Assembly: GCF_900167015.1 (NCBI RefSeq)
Contig: NZ_FUXX01000027.1
Location: 1 to 32,714, forward strand
Direction of reading: 5' to 3'
Length of the DNA: 32,714 bases
Source: Succinivibrio dextrinosolvens DSM 3072
Lineage (GTDB): Bacteria > Pseudomonadota > Gammaproteobacteria > Enterobacterales > Succinivibrionaceae
Shown: positions 1 through 8,864 of the stretch, piece by piece
Position numbering within the stretch: position 1 is the stretch's first letter
Layout of the letters: every line of letters begins with the position of its first letter
Made by a program: the position numbers and the translations under genes
Notes under the pieces: model-generated
The model's input: the letters and a program-made list of their open reading frames with translations, nothing else
What the model was told of the DNA's origin: nothing
Databases searched by the model: none

Positions 1-326
1 CTCGGCTGACTTCTTGTCATTCGTTGTTACTACGGTTCCCCGCTGACAAGACCTCCTCAGGTAAGAACATTATCTTTCACTCCATCTATCCGCCATCTTT
101 ACACACTAGGTTCCGTCTAATTATTGGACTTTGAGTTAATTTGCACTCTTATCCACCTAGTTCGCCTATAGATGATTTCTGTTCGTCGGACCAGAGATTT
201 GCTATCCACTGCTTTCAGCTATCACGTCACCGTAACCACCTTGTGGATTTGCTAAGTCTTCCCATTAGCGGGCGACTTCGGGACTTGCACCCTATAGATA
301 ATGCTCATGCTGAGCACACAAATTAG
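1..326 (+). other. Unplaced remnant, possibly the end of a mobile element
   Basis: This stretch is richer in C and G than the rest of the window and does not resemble the neighbouring genes. A 61-codon open frame (141-326) ends in DLHPIDNAHAEHTN. From memory, short frames with similar endings recur beside insertion elements in gut bacteria, but I cannot name a family. No transposase domain, terminal inverted repeat or RNA structure could be assigned, and the segment is cut by the window edge. The frame may not be translated: it has no convincing ribosome-binding site. The region sits downstream of mrcB and points towards it. Alternatives are a structured non-coding RNA or the end of a group II intron. 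Confidence 0.3.
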
Positions 327-352
327 AACCTCCATCTTCGATGGAGGTTTTA
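327..352 (+). terminator. Hairpin terminator closing the left-edge remnant, possibly bidirectional with mrcB
   Basis: AACCTCCAT and ATGGAGGTT form a 9-bp stem around the loop CTTCG, followed on the plus strand by TTTTAG. The hairpin lies between the left-edge segment and the convergent end of mrcB. On the minus strand it is followed by CTAATTTG, a poorer U-tract, so the plus orientation fits better. Confidence 0.6.
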
Positions 353-362
353 GACAAATCAC

Positions 363-2918
363 CTAAGGTCTATATGGTACAGGCTGGGGACCTGAAACCA
401 CAGGAACAGACTCAACATCAATAGTGCAGTTTTGATCTACGTACTTGATCTTATCCAGTCTTGCAGGAAGAGAGGTCAGACCAGGAAGCATACATCCCTC
501 GCCTACAATATTTCCCTCTTTGTTAAAGTTAACAAACTGAACACCTTCAGGACGTTTAAGCTCAAGAGAATTTACACCGCGCTCCTTTAGGAACTGACCG
601 TATACTCTCATTGCACCTGATGAGCCAAACAGGCCGGTTGACTTGTTATCATCAAATCCAACCCATGTAGCAACAACCTGATCAGAATCAATTCCGACTG
701 TCCAGGTATCACGACTGTCATTGGTAGTACCAGTCTTGGTTGCAATGGTAACATTTGGGAACATGTTGCCGATTCTGCGTCCGGTACCAATCTTAGTAGC
801 CTCGGTCATAACATACATTGTCAGGTATGAGTCCTTAGGATCAATGGTTGGATCTCCCCTATTGTCCTCACGTTCATAAACAATCTTACCGTCCTTTACT
901 ACAGTTCTTAAGGTTGTCAGATCTTTGTATTGACCTTCTGTAGCAAGACTTGTATACATCTGTGTAACTTCGAATGGAGTTAACTCAATAGTTCCAAGCA
1001 GCATTGAAGGGTAAATCTGTCTCTCCACCTTTTCCTTATCAAGACCGATATTAAGTAGAGTTTCTCTTACATGATTCAAACCTACTCTCATACCGATTTT
1101 AACGGTAGGAATATTCATGGAACGAGCCATTGCTACATATGTAGGAATAGGACCGATAAATCTGTTGTTATCATTGTGAGGCTGCCAGATTTTTCCATCT
1201 GCAAGTCTAACCTTGATAGGAGCATCATTGATCAGGGTTCCAAGGTGGATTCCATTATGGAATGCAGTCAAATAAACAAATGGCTTAATAATAGAACCAA
1301 CCTGACGGCGACCTTCCATAACTCGGTTGAAGCCTGCATACTGAGGAGTTCTACTTCCAACCACAGCTGAAACCTCTGCAGTACGCCATGAGCTTACAAC
1401 CATTGCAGCTTCCATGCCCTTACGTCCAGTCTCTCTTTCAATGGTATTAAGCTCATTCTGAACTGCATTTTCTGCAGACTGCTGAGCCTGAGGGTCAAGA
1501 CTTGTAAAGATCTTGATACCGTTACCAGACAGGAAGTCAGGACCGAACTTTGTAGAGATTTCCTTTTTCAGAACACCCATGAATGCAGGAGTCTTAGAGT
1601 AGTTCATTGAACCTCTCTTTATAACGCCAAGAGGTCTTGATGAATACTGAACATACTCTGTATCGGAAATAAATCCTCTCTTTTTCAGAACAGACAGAAC
1701 AACATTACGTCTTTCAAGAGCCTGCTCAGGATGTCTCCAAGGATCATAGTATGATGGACCTTTAATAATACCTACAAGCAGAGCCATCTGATCCTGAGTC
1801 AGCTCTGAAATAGGTACACCAAAGTAGAAATAGGAAGCCAGACCGAATCCATAAATGCCTGCAGCACCGTTCTGACCTAAATAGATTTCATTCAGGTAAG
1901 CTTCCAGAATCTGATCTTTGGTATATCTGTGATTCATAATCAGAGCCATAATGACTTCTTTAATCTTACGGCTATAGCTCTTTTCAGAATTTAAGAAGTA
2001 ATTCTTAACCAGCTGCTGGGTAATAGTTGAACCACCTTCAACCACAGAATGTGCCATTGTATTTTTAACAAATGCTCTGGCAATAGCCATGAAATTAACG
2101 CCCAAGTTGGTTCTGAATGAGCGATCCTCAATTTCAAGCAGAGTATCAATAAGAGCAGGAGGTACTTCCTGGAGCTGGATAAAGATACGGTCTTCCTTTG
2201 GATCGATTCTGTTTATACGGTCAAGTAAAACAGGATCCATTCTGATGTAGCCTAATTCCTCTTTGGTATCAGCATTTAATATCTGAGAAATTCTCTTGCC
2301 GTTGAATTCCACCATAATGGAAATCTTGCCTTCGGACACATCAGGGAAATCAAATGGTCTACGAATAATAACCACTCTGCCGAGTTTTTCATTTACCGCA
2401 TATTCGCCTGGATGCTGAGGATTAGGAACCTTACGGTACTTAAGTAAGGATAGCTCATACTGCATCTGCTTTAATGAAAGCTTCTGATCCGGATAAAGCT
2501 CAAGCGGTCTTGAATAAACAACAGCAGGCAGAACCCACTTGTCATCAACACCGAATTTAGAAAGAACCACAGAATCAAAATAAACAAACAGCAGTGCCAG
2601 AACAACAAATCCGGCAGCAAAAACCTTTAATGAAAACAGAGTGAGCTTTTTCTTTAAAGGCTTTTTGTTTTTTAGTTCATCAAAGTTCTTATTATGTTTT
2701 TTCTGATTATTGTTCTTTTCGTGGTTATTCCGATTACCGCCGTCATCAGATTTTTTGTTAGAGATACGCTCGTCTGAATACAGTTCCTCATTTACAAGAG
2801 AAGGATCAAATTCAGGCTCAATCTTGTCACTTTCAAAGCTATCTTCTGCCTGTTTTCTATCTTCATCATCCAGAGCAGAAAGACCAGAAAGGTATGGGTT
2901 ATCTTTATCGTTGTTCAT
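363..2918 (-). CDS. mrcB: Bifunctional peptidoglycan glycosyltransferase/transpeptidase PBP1b
   Basis: This is a class A penicillin-binding protein that polymerises lipid II and cross-links the glycan strands in the periplasm. The 851 residues begin with a long charged cytoplasmic tail (1-92), then one membrane anchor (about 94-117). A region of about 120-250 has the position expected of the UB2H domain that binds LpoB. The GT51 domain shows the catalytic Glu in EDRSF (E264) and EGGSTITQQLVKN (about 294-306). The transpeptidase domain shows SIIK (S542, K545), SMN (600-602) and KTGT (728-731). Length matches the E. coli protein (844). mrcB also lies near dksA in E. coli. The ATG start has no strong ribosome-binding site. 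The gene stands alone, divergent from dksA. Identification is secure; PBP1b over PBP1a rests on the N-tail and the UB2H-sized insert. Confidence 0.95.
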   Translation of the reverse strand: MNNDKDNPYLSGLSALDDEDRKQAEDSFESDKIEPEFDPSLVNEELYSDERISNKKSDDGGNRNNHEKNNNQKKHNKNFDELKNKKPLKKKLTLFSLKVFAAGFVVLALLFVYFDSVVLSKFGVDDKWVLPAVVYSRPLELYPDQKLSLKQMQYELSLLKYRKVPNPQHPGEYAVNEKLGRVVIIRRPFDFPDVSEGKISIMVEFNGKRISQILNADTKEELGYIRMDPVLLDRINRIDPKEDRIFIQLQEVPPALIDTLLEIEDRSFRTNLGVNFMAIARAFVKNTMAHSVVEGGSTITQQLVKNYFLNSEKSYSRKIKEVIMALIMNHRYTKDQILEAYLNEIYLGQNGAAGIYGFGLASYFYFGVPISELTQDQMALLVGIIKGPSYYDPWRHPEQALERRNVVLSVLKKRGFISDTEYVQYSSRPLGVIKRGSMNYSKTPAFMGVLKKEISTKFGPDFLSGNGIKIFTSLDPQAQQSAENAVQNELNTIERETGRKGMEAAMVVSSWRTAEVSAVVGSRTPQYAGFNRVMEGRRQVGSIIKPFVYLTAFHNGIHLGTLINDAPIKVRLADGKIWQPHNDNNRFIGPIPTYVAMARSMNIPTVKIGMRVGLNHVRETLLNIGLDKEKVERQIYPSMLLGTIELTPFEVTQMYTSLATEGQYKDLTTLRTVVKDGKIVYEREDNRGDPTIDPKDSYLTMYVMTEATKIGTGRRIGNMFPNVTIATKTGTTNDSRDTWTVGIDSDQVVATWVGFDDNKSTGLFGSSGAMRVYGQFLKERGVNSLELKRPEGVQFVNFNKEGNIVGEGCMLPGLTSLPARLDKIKYVDQNCTIDVESVPVVSGPQPVPYRP

Positions 2919-3436
2919 AAATAGTTAGAAATGGAATTCCACCAGTTAAAGAAAGGAAAAATCCTCTCTTAAATATAGAAAAAAACTTTTAGTCCAATGT
3001 CTCGACCGTAACCTTTATTTATATATGAAGGTTTATATAAAGCTACATGCCATTCTTATTCTAAAAGGGCATTTAAAGCATGAGACATTACAAAAATGCC
3101 AATGTTACTCCCTAAAAATTTGTGTTCAATTATAACAGCATCTGCAAATACGGCAATTTATTATTCACCATAAGGGGGAGAATAGAATTTGAATGCCTAA
3201 CAAAAAAATGTCAAAAACGCTACACCTATCAATGATTTTGACATATTTATTTCACTTATTATGTCCTACTTCAAATATTGAATATCTAATCTTGCTACAA
3301 TCAAAATATTAAAGCATAATTGCTAACTCAAAAGATGAGGAATCTTTTATAAACAAAAACATCAAAAAAAATATTTATTGATACTTAATATAGATGCTGT
3401 GTTTTTGGGCAGTGATTAAGTTAAGGAAGAAGAATT
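2919..3436. promoter_or_regulatory. Divergent mrcB/dksA intergenic region with paired repeats
   Basis: This AT-rich gap of about 520 bases carries no open frame I trust. An outer inverted repeat AATGTCTC (2996-3003) / GAGACATT (3082-3089) encloses two smaller hairpins: AACCTT/AAGGTT (3010-3015, 3028-3033) and ATGCC/GGCAT (3047-3051, 3068-3072). GGCATTT (3068-3074) could instead pair with AAATGCC (3094-3100). A TTGACA at 3238-3243 could be a -35 element for dksA, but the -10 is unclear. The sequence could serve as the mrcB leader or a distal control region for dksA. Confidence 0.4.
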
Positions 3437-3898
3437 ATGGCTGACAATGAAAAGACTGCAGTGGCAATCGACTCCATGGGCCCTTTAGCTATCGCCGGTG
3501 TAGAACCATACCAAGAACAACCAGGCGAAGAATACATGAACGAAAAGCAGAAAGAACATTTCAGAAAGATTCTTACTGCATGGAGAAACCAGCTTCGTTC
3601 AGAAGTTGATCGTACTGTTGACCACATGAAGAGTGAGGCAGCAAATTTCCCTGATCCTCTGGACAGAGCAACTCAGGAAGAAGAATTTGCCTTAGAGTTA
3701 CGTGCACGTGACAGAGAAAGAAAGCTTATCAAAAAGATTGATAAGACTTTAACCAAACTGGATAACGATGATTACGGCTATTGTGATCACTGTGGTTCAG
3801 AGATTGGAATCAAGAGACTAGAAGCTCGTCCAACTGCTGATTTATGTGTTGACTGCAAAGCTTTAGCTGAAATCAAAGAAAAGCAGTTAGAAGGTTAA
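3437..3898 (+). CDS. dksA: RNA polymerase-binding transcription factor DksA
   Basis: DksA enters the secondary channel of RNA polymerase and, with ppGpp, retunes rRNA and biosynthetic promoters. The 153 residues match the family length (151 in E. coli). The coiled coil carries the functional tip DPLDRA with D73, D76 and A78, the equivalents of E. coli D71, D74 and A76. The zinc finger is the full four-Cys form (C116, C119, C137, C140), so this is not a Cys-less paralogue. GGAAG lies just upstream of the ATG. The gene is followed after 61 bases by gluQ, with a terminator between them. The first 30 residues are poorly conserved, as usual. Confidence 0.97.
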   Translation: MADNEKTAVAIDSMGPLAIAGVEPYQEQPGEEYMNEKQKEHFRKILTAWRNQLRSEVDRTVDHMKSEAANFPDPLDRATQEEEFALELRARDRERKLIKKIDKTLTKLDNDDYGYCDHCGSEIGIKRLEARPTADLCVDCKALAEIKEKQLEG

Positions 3899-3930
3899 TA
3901 ACAATCCTCAAAACAGATTTACACATCTTA

Positions 3931-3958
3931 AGGTGGCCTAGTGCCACCTATTTTCGTT
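3931..3958 (+). terminator. Intercistronic dksA terminator abutting the gluQ start
   Basis: AGGTGGC (3931-3937) pairs with GCCACCT (3943-3949) around a 5-base loop and is followed by ATTTTCGTTT. The U-rich tail ends directly at the gluQ ATG at 3960. A terminator between dksA and gluQ is known from Shigella flexneri and E. coli, where it limits gluQ expression, so this arrangement appears conserved. Confidence 0.8.
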
Positions 3959-3959
3959 T

Positions 3960-4829
3960 ATGGCTGAATATATAGGAAGATTTGCTCCATCCCCAAGCGG
4001 AAGACTTCATTTTGGTTCGCTTGTAGCCGCTCTTGGCTCTTATGCCGTTGCAAAACACAAAAATGGAAAAATACTCTTACGAATTGAGGATCTGGATTTT
4101 TTCAGATGCAAAAAAGAGTACACCTCAATCATTCTAAAAGAGCTTGACGAATTCGGATTTGTATTTGATGGAGAGCCATACATTCAGTCAGAACATACCG
4201 ATGTCTATTACAGGGTTGCCAAAAAGCTTGTAGAGGAAGACAAGGCTTTTTACTGCAACTGCACAAGAAGTCATTTAAAAACAGGTGTATGTCACTGTCG
4301 TGAAAAAGGGTTAAAAGAAAACGCTCAGGATAATCTTGCCCTACGCTTCATCATTCCATCTACCCATCAGAATTCTTTTGAAGATGAAATTTACGGAGTA
4401 ATAAGCTCACCTGTAACAGTAGACGCACTGACTCTTATCAGACGTGATAAGGTAATTTCCTACAATCTTGCCTGCGTTGTTGATGATATTCATCAGGGGG
4501 TAACTCAGGTTGTAAGAGGTTCCGACCTTATCGATATCACAACTACTCAAATGTGTCTTTACAATGCTTTAGATACAGAATGTATTTCCTATCTTCATCT
4601 GCCGCTGGCCATGGCAGACGAAACATATAAGCTATCAAAACAGAACCGTTCTCCAGCAGTTCTAGATCAGGGACCACCATCTCAGATGCTTATTAAAGCA
4701 CTGGCTTTTCTTAATCAGGATATCTCTGGATTGAATCCTCAGATGACACCTAAGGTTATTCTGAATAAGGCTCTTGATAATTTTGAAATTCAGAAAATAC
4801 CTGTAGGAAAAAAGGTTATCGAAGCTTAG
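3960..4829 (+). CDS. gluQ: Glutamyl-Q tRNA(Asp) synthetase
   Basis: A truncated paralogue of the glutamyl-tRNA synthetase catalytic core, GluQ attaches glutamate to queuosine in the anticodon of tRNA-Asp. The 289 residues include the class I signature PSPSGRLHFGSL (the HIGH-equivalent), a Cys cluster CNCTRSHLKTGVCHC consistent with the zinc site, and KLSKQN in place of KMSKS. There is no anticodon-binding domain, which separates it from GltX. The ATG at 3960 is the only available start: an in-frame TAG lies at 3939-3941 inside the terminator loop and no other start codon intervenes. No ribosome-binding site precedes it, since the preceding bases are the terminator U-tract. The next gene is pcnB, as in E. 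coli. Confidence 0.93.
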   Translation: MAEYIGRFAPSPSGRLHFGSLVAALGSYAVAKHKNGKILLRIEDLDFFRCKKEYTSIILKELDEFGFVFDGEPYIQSEHTDVYYRVAKKLVEEDKAFYCNCTRSHLKTGVCHCREKGLKENAQDNLALRFIIPSTHQNSFEDEIYGVISSPVTVDALTLIRRDKVISYNLACVVDDIHQGVTQVVRGSDLIDITTTQMCLYNALDTECISYLHLPLAMADETYKLSKQNRSPAVLDQGPPSQMLIKALAFLNQDISGLNPQMTPKVILNKALDNFEIQKIPVGKKVIEA

Positions 4830-5027
4830 GCTTTATTATTTACTTCCTGTTTTTTTAAGAGATATCAAAGCAGTTATGTCTGATACCAGAGACAAACTAT
4901 TGTACATAACCGTTTGTAATTAAAGATTTTTATTTAAGATTGCAAGAAATAATACTAATTTCGCACATGTTTTGCACAACCTTATAAATCTAATCTACAT
5001 CACAAATTAATATTTACAGTTTAAAAA

Positions 5028-5036
5028 TGATATAAT
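5028..5036 (+). promoter_or_regulatory. Extended -10 promoter for pcnB-folK-pth-ychF
   Basis: TGATATAAT is a perfect extended -10 element (TGn-TATAAT) without a good -35 at the right distance, followed by the GC-rich discriminator GCGCG. Transcription would begin near 5043, giving a leader of about 25 nucleotides before the pcnB ribosome-binding site. It lies 200 bases beyond gluQ, so the downstream operon need not depend on the dksA promoter. Confidence 0.6.
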
Positions 5037-5067
5037 GCGCGTGTTTGTTTGATTTAGGAGAAGAAAA

Positions 5068-6603
5068 ATTATAACACCTTTAGATTCGCTCGATACAGCA
5101 AGCCTTAAGAGCAGTAAAGCACTTGTAAAAAAACACGGCTCATCAAAACTAGTAGTGAGCACAGATGATCTTTGCATAAATCTCAATGAGATATCCAGTT
5201 ATGCGATGCGTGTTGTTGCTACCCTGCAGAAACATCATTATGAGGCTTATCTTGTAGGTGGATGCATCAGAGATCTTCTTTTAGGAAAGAAGCCAAAGGA
5301 TTTTGATGTATCAACTAATGCAACTCCAGAACAAATCAGACAGATCTTTATTTCAAATTCAAGAATCATCGGCAGAAGATTCAAAATCGTTCACGTCCTG
5401 CAGGGCAAAGAAATCATTGAAGTCACAACCTTCAGAAGTAATCAGTCAGCACCTGCAAAACAGCGTTCAGGAAGAACCAGAGTCAAGGCAGAGTCTGGAA
5501 TGCTGATTCGTGACAATGTTTATGGAAAGAACATTATTGAAGATTCTCAGAGACGTGATTTCACTATCAACGCGCTGTATCTCGATCCTGTAAAGAAGGT
5601 TATATACGACTTCAACGGAGGTCTGTACGACATGCAGCAGGGAGTCATCGATATTATCGGTGATCCTGAGACACGTTACAGCGAAGATCCTGTACGTATG
5701 ATTCGCGCACTAAGATTCTGTGCAAAGCTTGGCTTTAAGATTTCAAGAAGAACTCTTTCTCCAATCAAAAAGATGGCTTCAAATCTGAGCGCAGTTTCCA
5801 ATGCCCGTATGTTTGAGGAAGTCAACAAGCTGTTTTTGACCGGCCATGGACTTCAGACATTCAGAACCTTACGCAAATACGATATCTTTAAGCTACTGTT
5901 TCCTTCAGCAGCAGAACTTTTAGATAATCAGAATTACATCAACTTTGTTGAATATGCTCTGAGCAGTTCAGACAAGAGATATATGGAAGACAAGAGGAAC
6001 ATGCCTCACTTCCTGTATGCTGTAATTTTATGGGCAGTTTTCCAGAAGAGAATGTTCATCTGCAATCAGACCTATAACAGTGCTGTTGTTCTTGTTCCTC
6101 AGAACAAGCTAATCAGCGGTCTTTTAAATGATATTATCGCTGAGCAGAATAAAATTACTGATATGCCTATGGCCGTTGCTGACAGTATCCGCTCACTGTG
6201 GAGAATGCAGCTAACCCTTGACGATATTGAGAATAACAATATCGATGAGATTGCAGCGCGCAATATTTTCAGAGCTTCATATGATTTCCTTGAGCTAAGA
6301 GGTAAGTTTGAACCTTACTTAAAGACGGCTATCGATTTCTGGAATCCTTACTACATCAAGAGCAAGGAACTTGCTGATAAGAGAAAGGCAAGAAAAGAAG
6401 AGAGTTTTGGAAGAAAAGCTCGTAAAAAAGAGAAGCTTGCTGCTAAGAAAAAAGCCTATGAGGATAAACTGGCAGCTAAGAAGAGCCGTAAAAAAGCCAA
6501 TACAGAGTCTTTCGATGATGAGGCAAACCTTTCTGCAAAGAGAAAGAAACAGCTTGAAAAGGCTAGAGCATGGCGAGCAGCTATGCACCTGGATGTAAAA
6601 TGA
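5068..6603 (+). CDS. pcnB: Poly(A) polymerase I, predicted AUU start
   Basis: PAP I adds 3' poly(A) tails that speed RNA decay. The nucleotidyltransferase core shows GGCIRDLLLGKKPKDFDV and RRDFTINALYLD. IIGRRFKIVHV fits the signature separating bacterial poly(A) polymerases from CCA-adding enzymes. The C-terminus (about 85 residues) is a very basic Lys/Arg/Ala tail, likely RNA-binding. The first conventional start codon is GTG at 5155, which has no ribosome-binding site. AGGAG at 5056-5060 sits 7 bases before an in-frame ATT at 5068; the 29 codons between contain no ATG, GTG or TTG and no stop. E. coli pcnB is a documented AUU-initiated gene, so I place the start at 5068, giving 511 residues. 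The gene overlaps folK by four bases. Confidence 0.9.
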   Translation: MITPLDSLDTASLKSSKALVKKHGSSKLVVSTDDLCINLNEISSYAMRVVATLQKHHYEAYLVGGCIRDLLLGKKPKDFDVSTNATPEQIRQIFISNSRIIGRRFKIVHVLQGKEIIEVTTFRSNQSAPAKQRSGRTRVKAESGMLIRDNVYGKNIIEDSQRRDFTINALYLDPVKKVIYDFNGGLYDMQQGVIDIIGDPETRYSEDPVRMIRALRFCAKLGFKISRRTLSPIKKMASNLSAVSNARMFEEVNKLFLTGHGLQTFRTLRKYDIFKLLFPSAAELLDNQNYINFVEYALSSSDKRYMEDKRNMPHFLYAVILWAVFQKRMFICNQTYNSAVVLVPQNKLISGLLNDIIAEQNKITDMPMAVADSIRSLWRMQLTLDDIENNNIDEIAARNIFRASYDFLELRGKFEPYLKTAIDFWNPYYIKSKELADKRKARKEESFGRKARKKEKLAAKKKAYEDKLAAKKSRKKANTESFDDEANLSAKRKKQLEKARAWRAAMHLDVK

Positions 6604-7094
6604 CCCTAGCTGTTTTATCCTTAGGTTCGAATTTAGGTGATAGTCAAAAGATTTTAAAAGACGCTGTTTCTGACATCAAAAACATAGAAGGAATCAGCGA
6701 CTTTAAGTTGTCCCCTTTTTATAAGACAAAACCCGTCGGCTATATGGATCAGGATGATTTTGTAAATCTTGCCTGTTCATTTGAAACAACTTTAGAGCCA
6801 TTAGATCTTCTCCATAACATGCAGGCTTTAGAGCAGAAATATAAAAGGGTCAGATTATTTAAAAACGGTCCAAGAACACTGGATATTGATCTGATTGTCT
6901 ACGGGGATCTGGTTCTTAATACACAGGAGCTTACTGTTCCTCATCCAAGAATGCATGAAAGAGCATTCGTTCTTGCGCCTCTTAAGGATATTGAACCGAA
7001 TTTAACTGTAAGTACCTTTAACACAACTGTTCAGGAACTTTACGAACAGCTTGATGATAAAGAAAAAAATGATGTGGAAATTATAAATGGCTAA
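6600..7094 (+). CDS. folK: 2-amino-4-hydroxy-6-hydroxymethyldihydropteridine pyrophosphokinase (HPPK)
   Basis: HPPK transfers pyrophosphate from ATP to 6-hydroxymethyl-dihydropterin in folate synthesis. The 164 residues start MTLAVLSLGSNLGD, the usual family N-terminus, and carry the HPPK signature GPRTLDIDLIVYG with the metal-binding Asp pair, then LTVPHPRMHERAFVLAPL. I choose the ATG at 6600, which overlaps the pcnB stop as ATGA, over an in-frame ATG at 6570 that would add ten residues not matching the family. Order after pcnB is as in E. coli. The end overlaps pth by 8 bases, indicating translational coupling. Confidence 0.95.
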   Translation: MTLAVLSLGSNLGDSQKILKDAVSDIKNIEGISDFKLSPFYKTKPVGYMDQDDFVNLACSFETTLEPLDLLHNMQALEQKYKRVRLFKNGPRTLDIDLIVYGDLVLNTQELTVPHPRMHERAFVLAPLKDIEPNLTVSTFNTTVQELYEQLDDKEKNDVEIING

Positions 7095-7683
7095 AGATAC
7101 CGTTTCTATAAAGCTTATTGTTGGACTTGGCAATCCAGGTTCTCAGTATGAACATACCCGTCATAACATTGGTGTGGATTTCTTATATCTTCTGGGCAGA
7201 AAGTACAACATTGACTTAAGACCAGAAGGAAAATTCCAGGGACTATTAGGACGTGGAACTATTCACGGTAATGAGGTCAGACTTCTCTTCCCTACTACAT
7301 ACATGAATGAGTCAGGAAGAAGTGTGGCTGCACTGTGCAATTTCTACAAAATACAGCCTGAAGAGATTTTAGTCTGCCACGATGATCTTGATTTGAATCC
7401 TGGTTTCATGAAACTTAAATTTGCAGGCGGTCTTGCAGGTCATAACGGACTTCGCAGTATTACAGCCAATCTGTCAAACTCTCAGAACTATTACAGACTG
7501 AGACTTGGTATCGGTAAACCACCTTCAAAAGAAGTTATCAACTGGGTTCTGGGCAGACCAGATACAAACGATCAGATTCTTATTGATAATGCATATGAAA
7601 CAGCTTTGGATGCAATTGATAAATTATTCACTGACGGCATCTCAAAAGCTACAGCATTAGTTAACGGATATAAGCCTAATTAG
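7087..7683 (+). CDS. pth: Peptidyl-tRNA hydrolase
   Basis: Pth releases peptides from peptidyl-tRNA that drops off ribosomes. The 198 residues include [21 protein letters not shown] with the catalytic His in TRHN, the substrate-binding Asn in PTTYMNESG, the Asp in CHDDLDL, and [12 protein letters not shown], all in the usual order. Length equals the family norm (194 in E. coli). It overlaps folK and lies 9 bases before ychF. The pth-ychF pairing is widespread in gammaproteobacteria. No odd features. Confidence 0.97.
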   Translation: MAKDTVSIKLIVGLGNPGSQYEHTRHNIGVDFLYLLGRKYNIDLRPEGKFQGLLGRGTIHGNEVRLLFPTTYMNESGRSVAALCNFYKIQPEEILVCHDDLDLNPGFMKLKFAGGLAGHNGLRSITANLSNSQNYYRLRLGIGKPPSKEVINWVLGRPDTNDQILIDNAYETALDAIDKLFTDGISKATALVNGYKPN

Positions 7684-7692
7684 GAGAGTAAA

Positions 7693-8787
7693 ATGGGTTT
7701 TAAATGCGGTATTGTTGGACTTCCAAATGTTGGTAAGTCAACCTTGTTCAACGCTCTTACAAAAGCAGGTATTGCAGCAGAAAACTTTCCATTCTGCACC
7801 ATTGAGCCAAACACTGGTATCGTTCCTGTACCTGATCCTCGTTTAGATGCTATTTCTGAAATTGTAAAACCACAGAAGATTGTTCCAACATCAATGGAAT
7901 TCGTTGATATTGCAGGTCTGGTTAAGGGTGCATCAAAAGGTGAGGGTCTTGGTAACCAGTTTCTAATGAATATTCGCGAAACTGATGCTATTGCTCACGT
8001 TGTTCGCTGCTTTGATGATGAGAATGTTATCCACGTTGCAGGTCAGGTTGATCCTGTGGCTGATATCGATGTTATCAACACCGAGCTTGCACTAAGTGAT
8101 CTTGATATCTGTGATAAGGCACTTCAGCGTTTAGAGAAGAGAGCAAGAACCGGAGGAGATAAGGAAGCTTTAGCTCAGGTAATCGCTCTTGAGAAGTGTA
8201 AACCAGCTCTTGAGCAGGGAAAAATGCTGCGCAGTGTTGATTTCACAGAAGCTGACAGACTTGCTCTTCGCAACTTCAGCTTCCTGACCATCAAGCCAGT
8301 AATGTACATTGCCAACGTATCAGAAGATGGTTTTACCAACAATCCATACCTTGATGCTGTTGAGAAGCTAGCCAAGGAAGAGAAGTCAATCGTAGTTCCA
8401 GTATCTGCTGCTATTGAGGCAGATCTTGCTTCTATGGAAGAAGAGGATAGAAAGGAATTCATGGATAGCTTAGGTCTTGAAGAGCCAGGTCTAAACCGTG
8501 TTATCCGCGCAGGCTACAAGTTATTAGGTCTGCAGACCTTCTTCACCGCAGGTCCAAAGGAAGTTAGAGCATGGACAGTTAAGGTTGGAGCAACCGCACC
8601 TCAGGCTGCAGGTAAGATTCACTCTGACTTTGAAAGAGGCTTCATTAGAGCTCAGACCATCAGCTACGATGATTTCATCAAGTACAAGGGTGAAAGCGGA
8701 GCTAAGGAAGCAGGTAAACTACGTTCAGAAGGAAAGGATTACATCGTTCAGGATGGAGATCTGTTCGAGTTCCTGTTCAACGTTTAA
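7693..8787 (+). CDS. ychF: Redox-regulated ribosome-binding ATPase YchF
   Basis: YchF is an Obg-family P-loop protein that prefers ATP to GTP and binds the ribosome. Visible motifs: P-loop GLPNVGKST at the N-terminus, [10 protein letters not shown] (switch I region), [20 protein letters not shown] (switch II), and NVSE where GTPases carry NKxD, the change that underlies ATP specificity. An Ala/Glu-rich coiled-coil insert follows, and the last 85 or so residues are a TGS domain. Length of 364 is standard (363 in E. coli). AGGAGAG precedes the ATG. It is the last gene of the pcnB-folK-pth-ychF run and converges with the flagellin gene. Confidence 0.97.
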   Translation: MGFKCGIVGLPNVGKSTLFNALTKAGIAAENFPFCTIEPNTGIVPVPDPRLDAISEIVKPQKIVPTSMEFVDIAGLVKGASKGEGLGNQFLMNIRETDAIAHVVRCFDDENVIHVAGQVDPVADIDVINTELALSDLDICDKALQRLEKRARTGGDKEALAQVIALEKCKPALEQGKMLRSVDFTEADRLALRNFSFLTIKPVMYIANVSEDGFTNNPYLDAVEKLAKEEKSIVVPVSAAIEADLASMEEEDRKEFMDSLGLEEPGLNRVIRAGYKLLGLQTFFTAGPKEVRAWTVKVGATAPQAAGKIHSDFERGFIRAQTISYDDFIKYKGESGAKEAGKLRSEGKDYIVQDGDLFEFLFNV

Positions 8788-8792
8788 TCCCT

Positions 8793-8831
8793 ACACAAAA
8801 ATGCAGCATCTTCTTTTTAGAGGATGCTGCA
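8793..8831 (-). terminator. Flagellin transcription terminator
   Basis: TGCAGCATC (8802-8810) and GATGCTGCA (8823-8831) form a 9-bp stem. Read on the minus strand the stem is followed by TTTTTGTG, a proper U-tract, so it serves the flagellin gene. Read on the plus strand it is followed by AAAATGG, so it is a poor terminator for ychF unless it acts as a barrier between the convergent genes. Confidence 0.75.
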
Positions 8832-8864
8832 AAAATGGCTTCAATATATAAATTTAAATTCCTA

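Noticed and set aside
141-326. A 61-codon frame as a real protein gene
   Set aside because: No ribosome-binding site, odd composition and no recognisable domain; described only as part of the left-edge remnant.
6570-6599. A longer folK starting at 6570
   Set aside because: The ten extra residues lie inside pcnB and do not match the HPPK N-terminus; the ATGA overlap at 6600 is the usual coupling.
5155-6603. GTG at 5155 as the pcnB start
   Set aside because: No ribosome-binding site there, while AGGAG plus ATT at 5068 fits and leaves a clean in-frame extension.
8802-8831. The hairpin as the ychF terminator
   Set aside because: The U-tract is present only in the minus direction, so it belongs to the flagellin gene.
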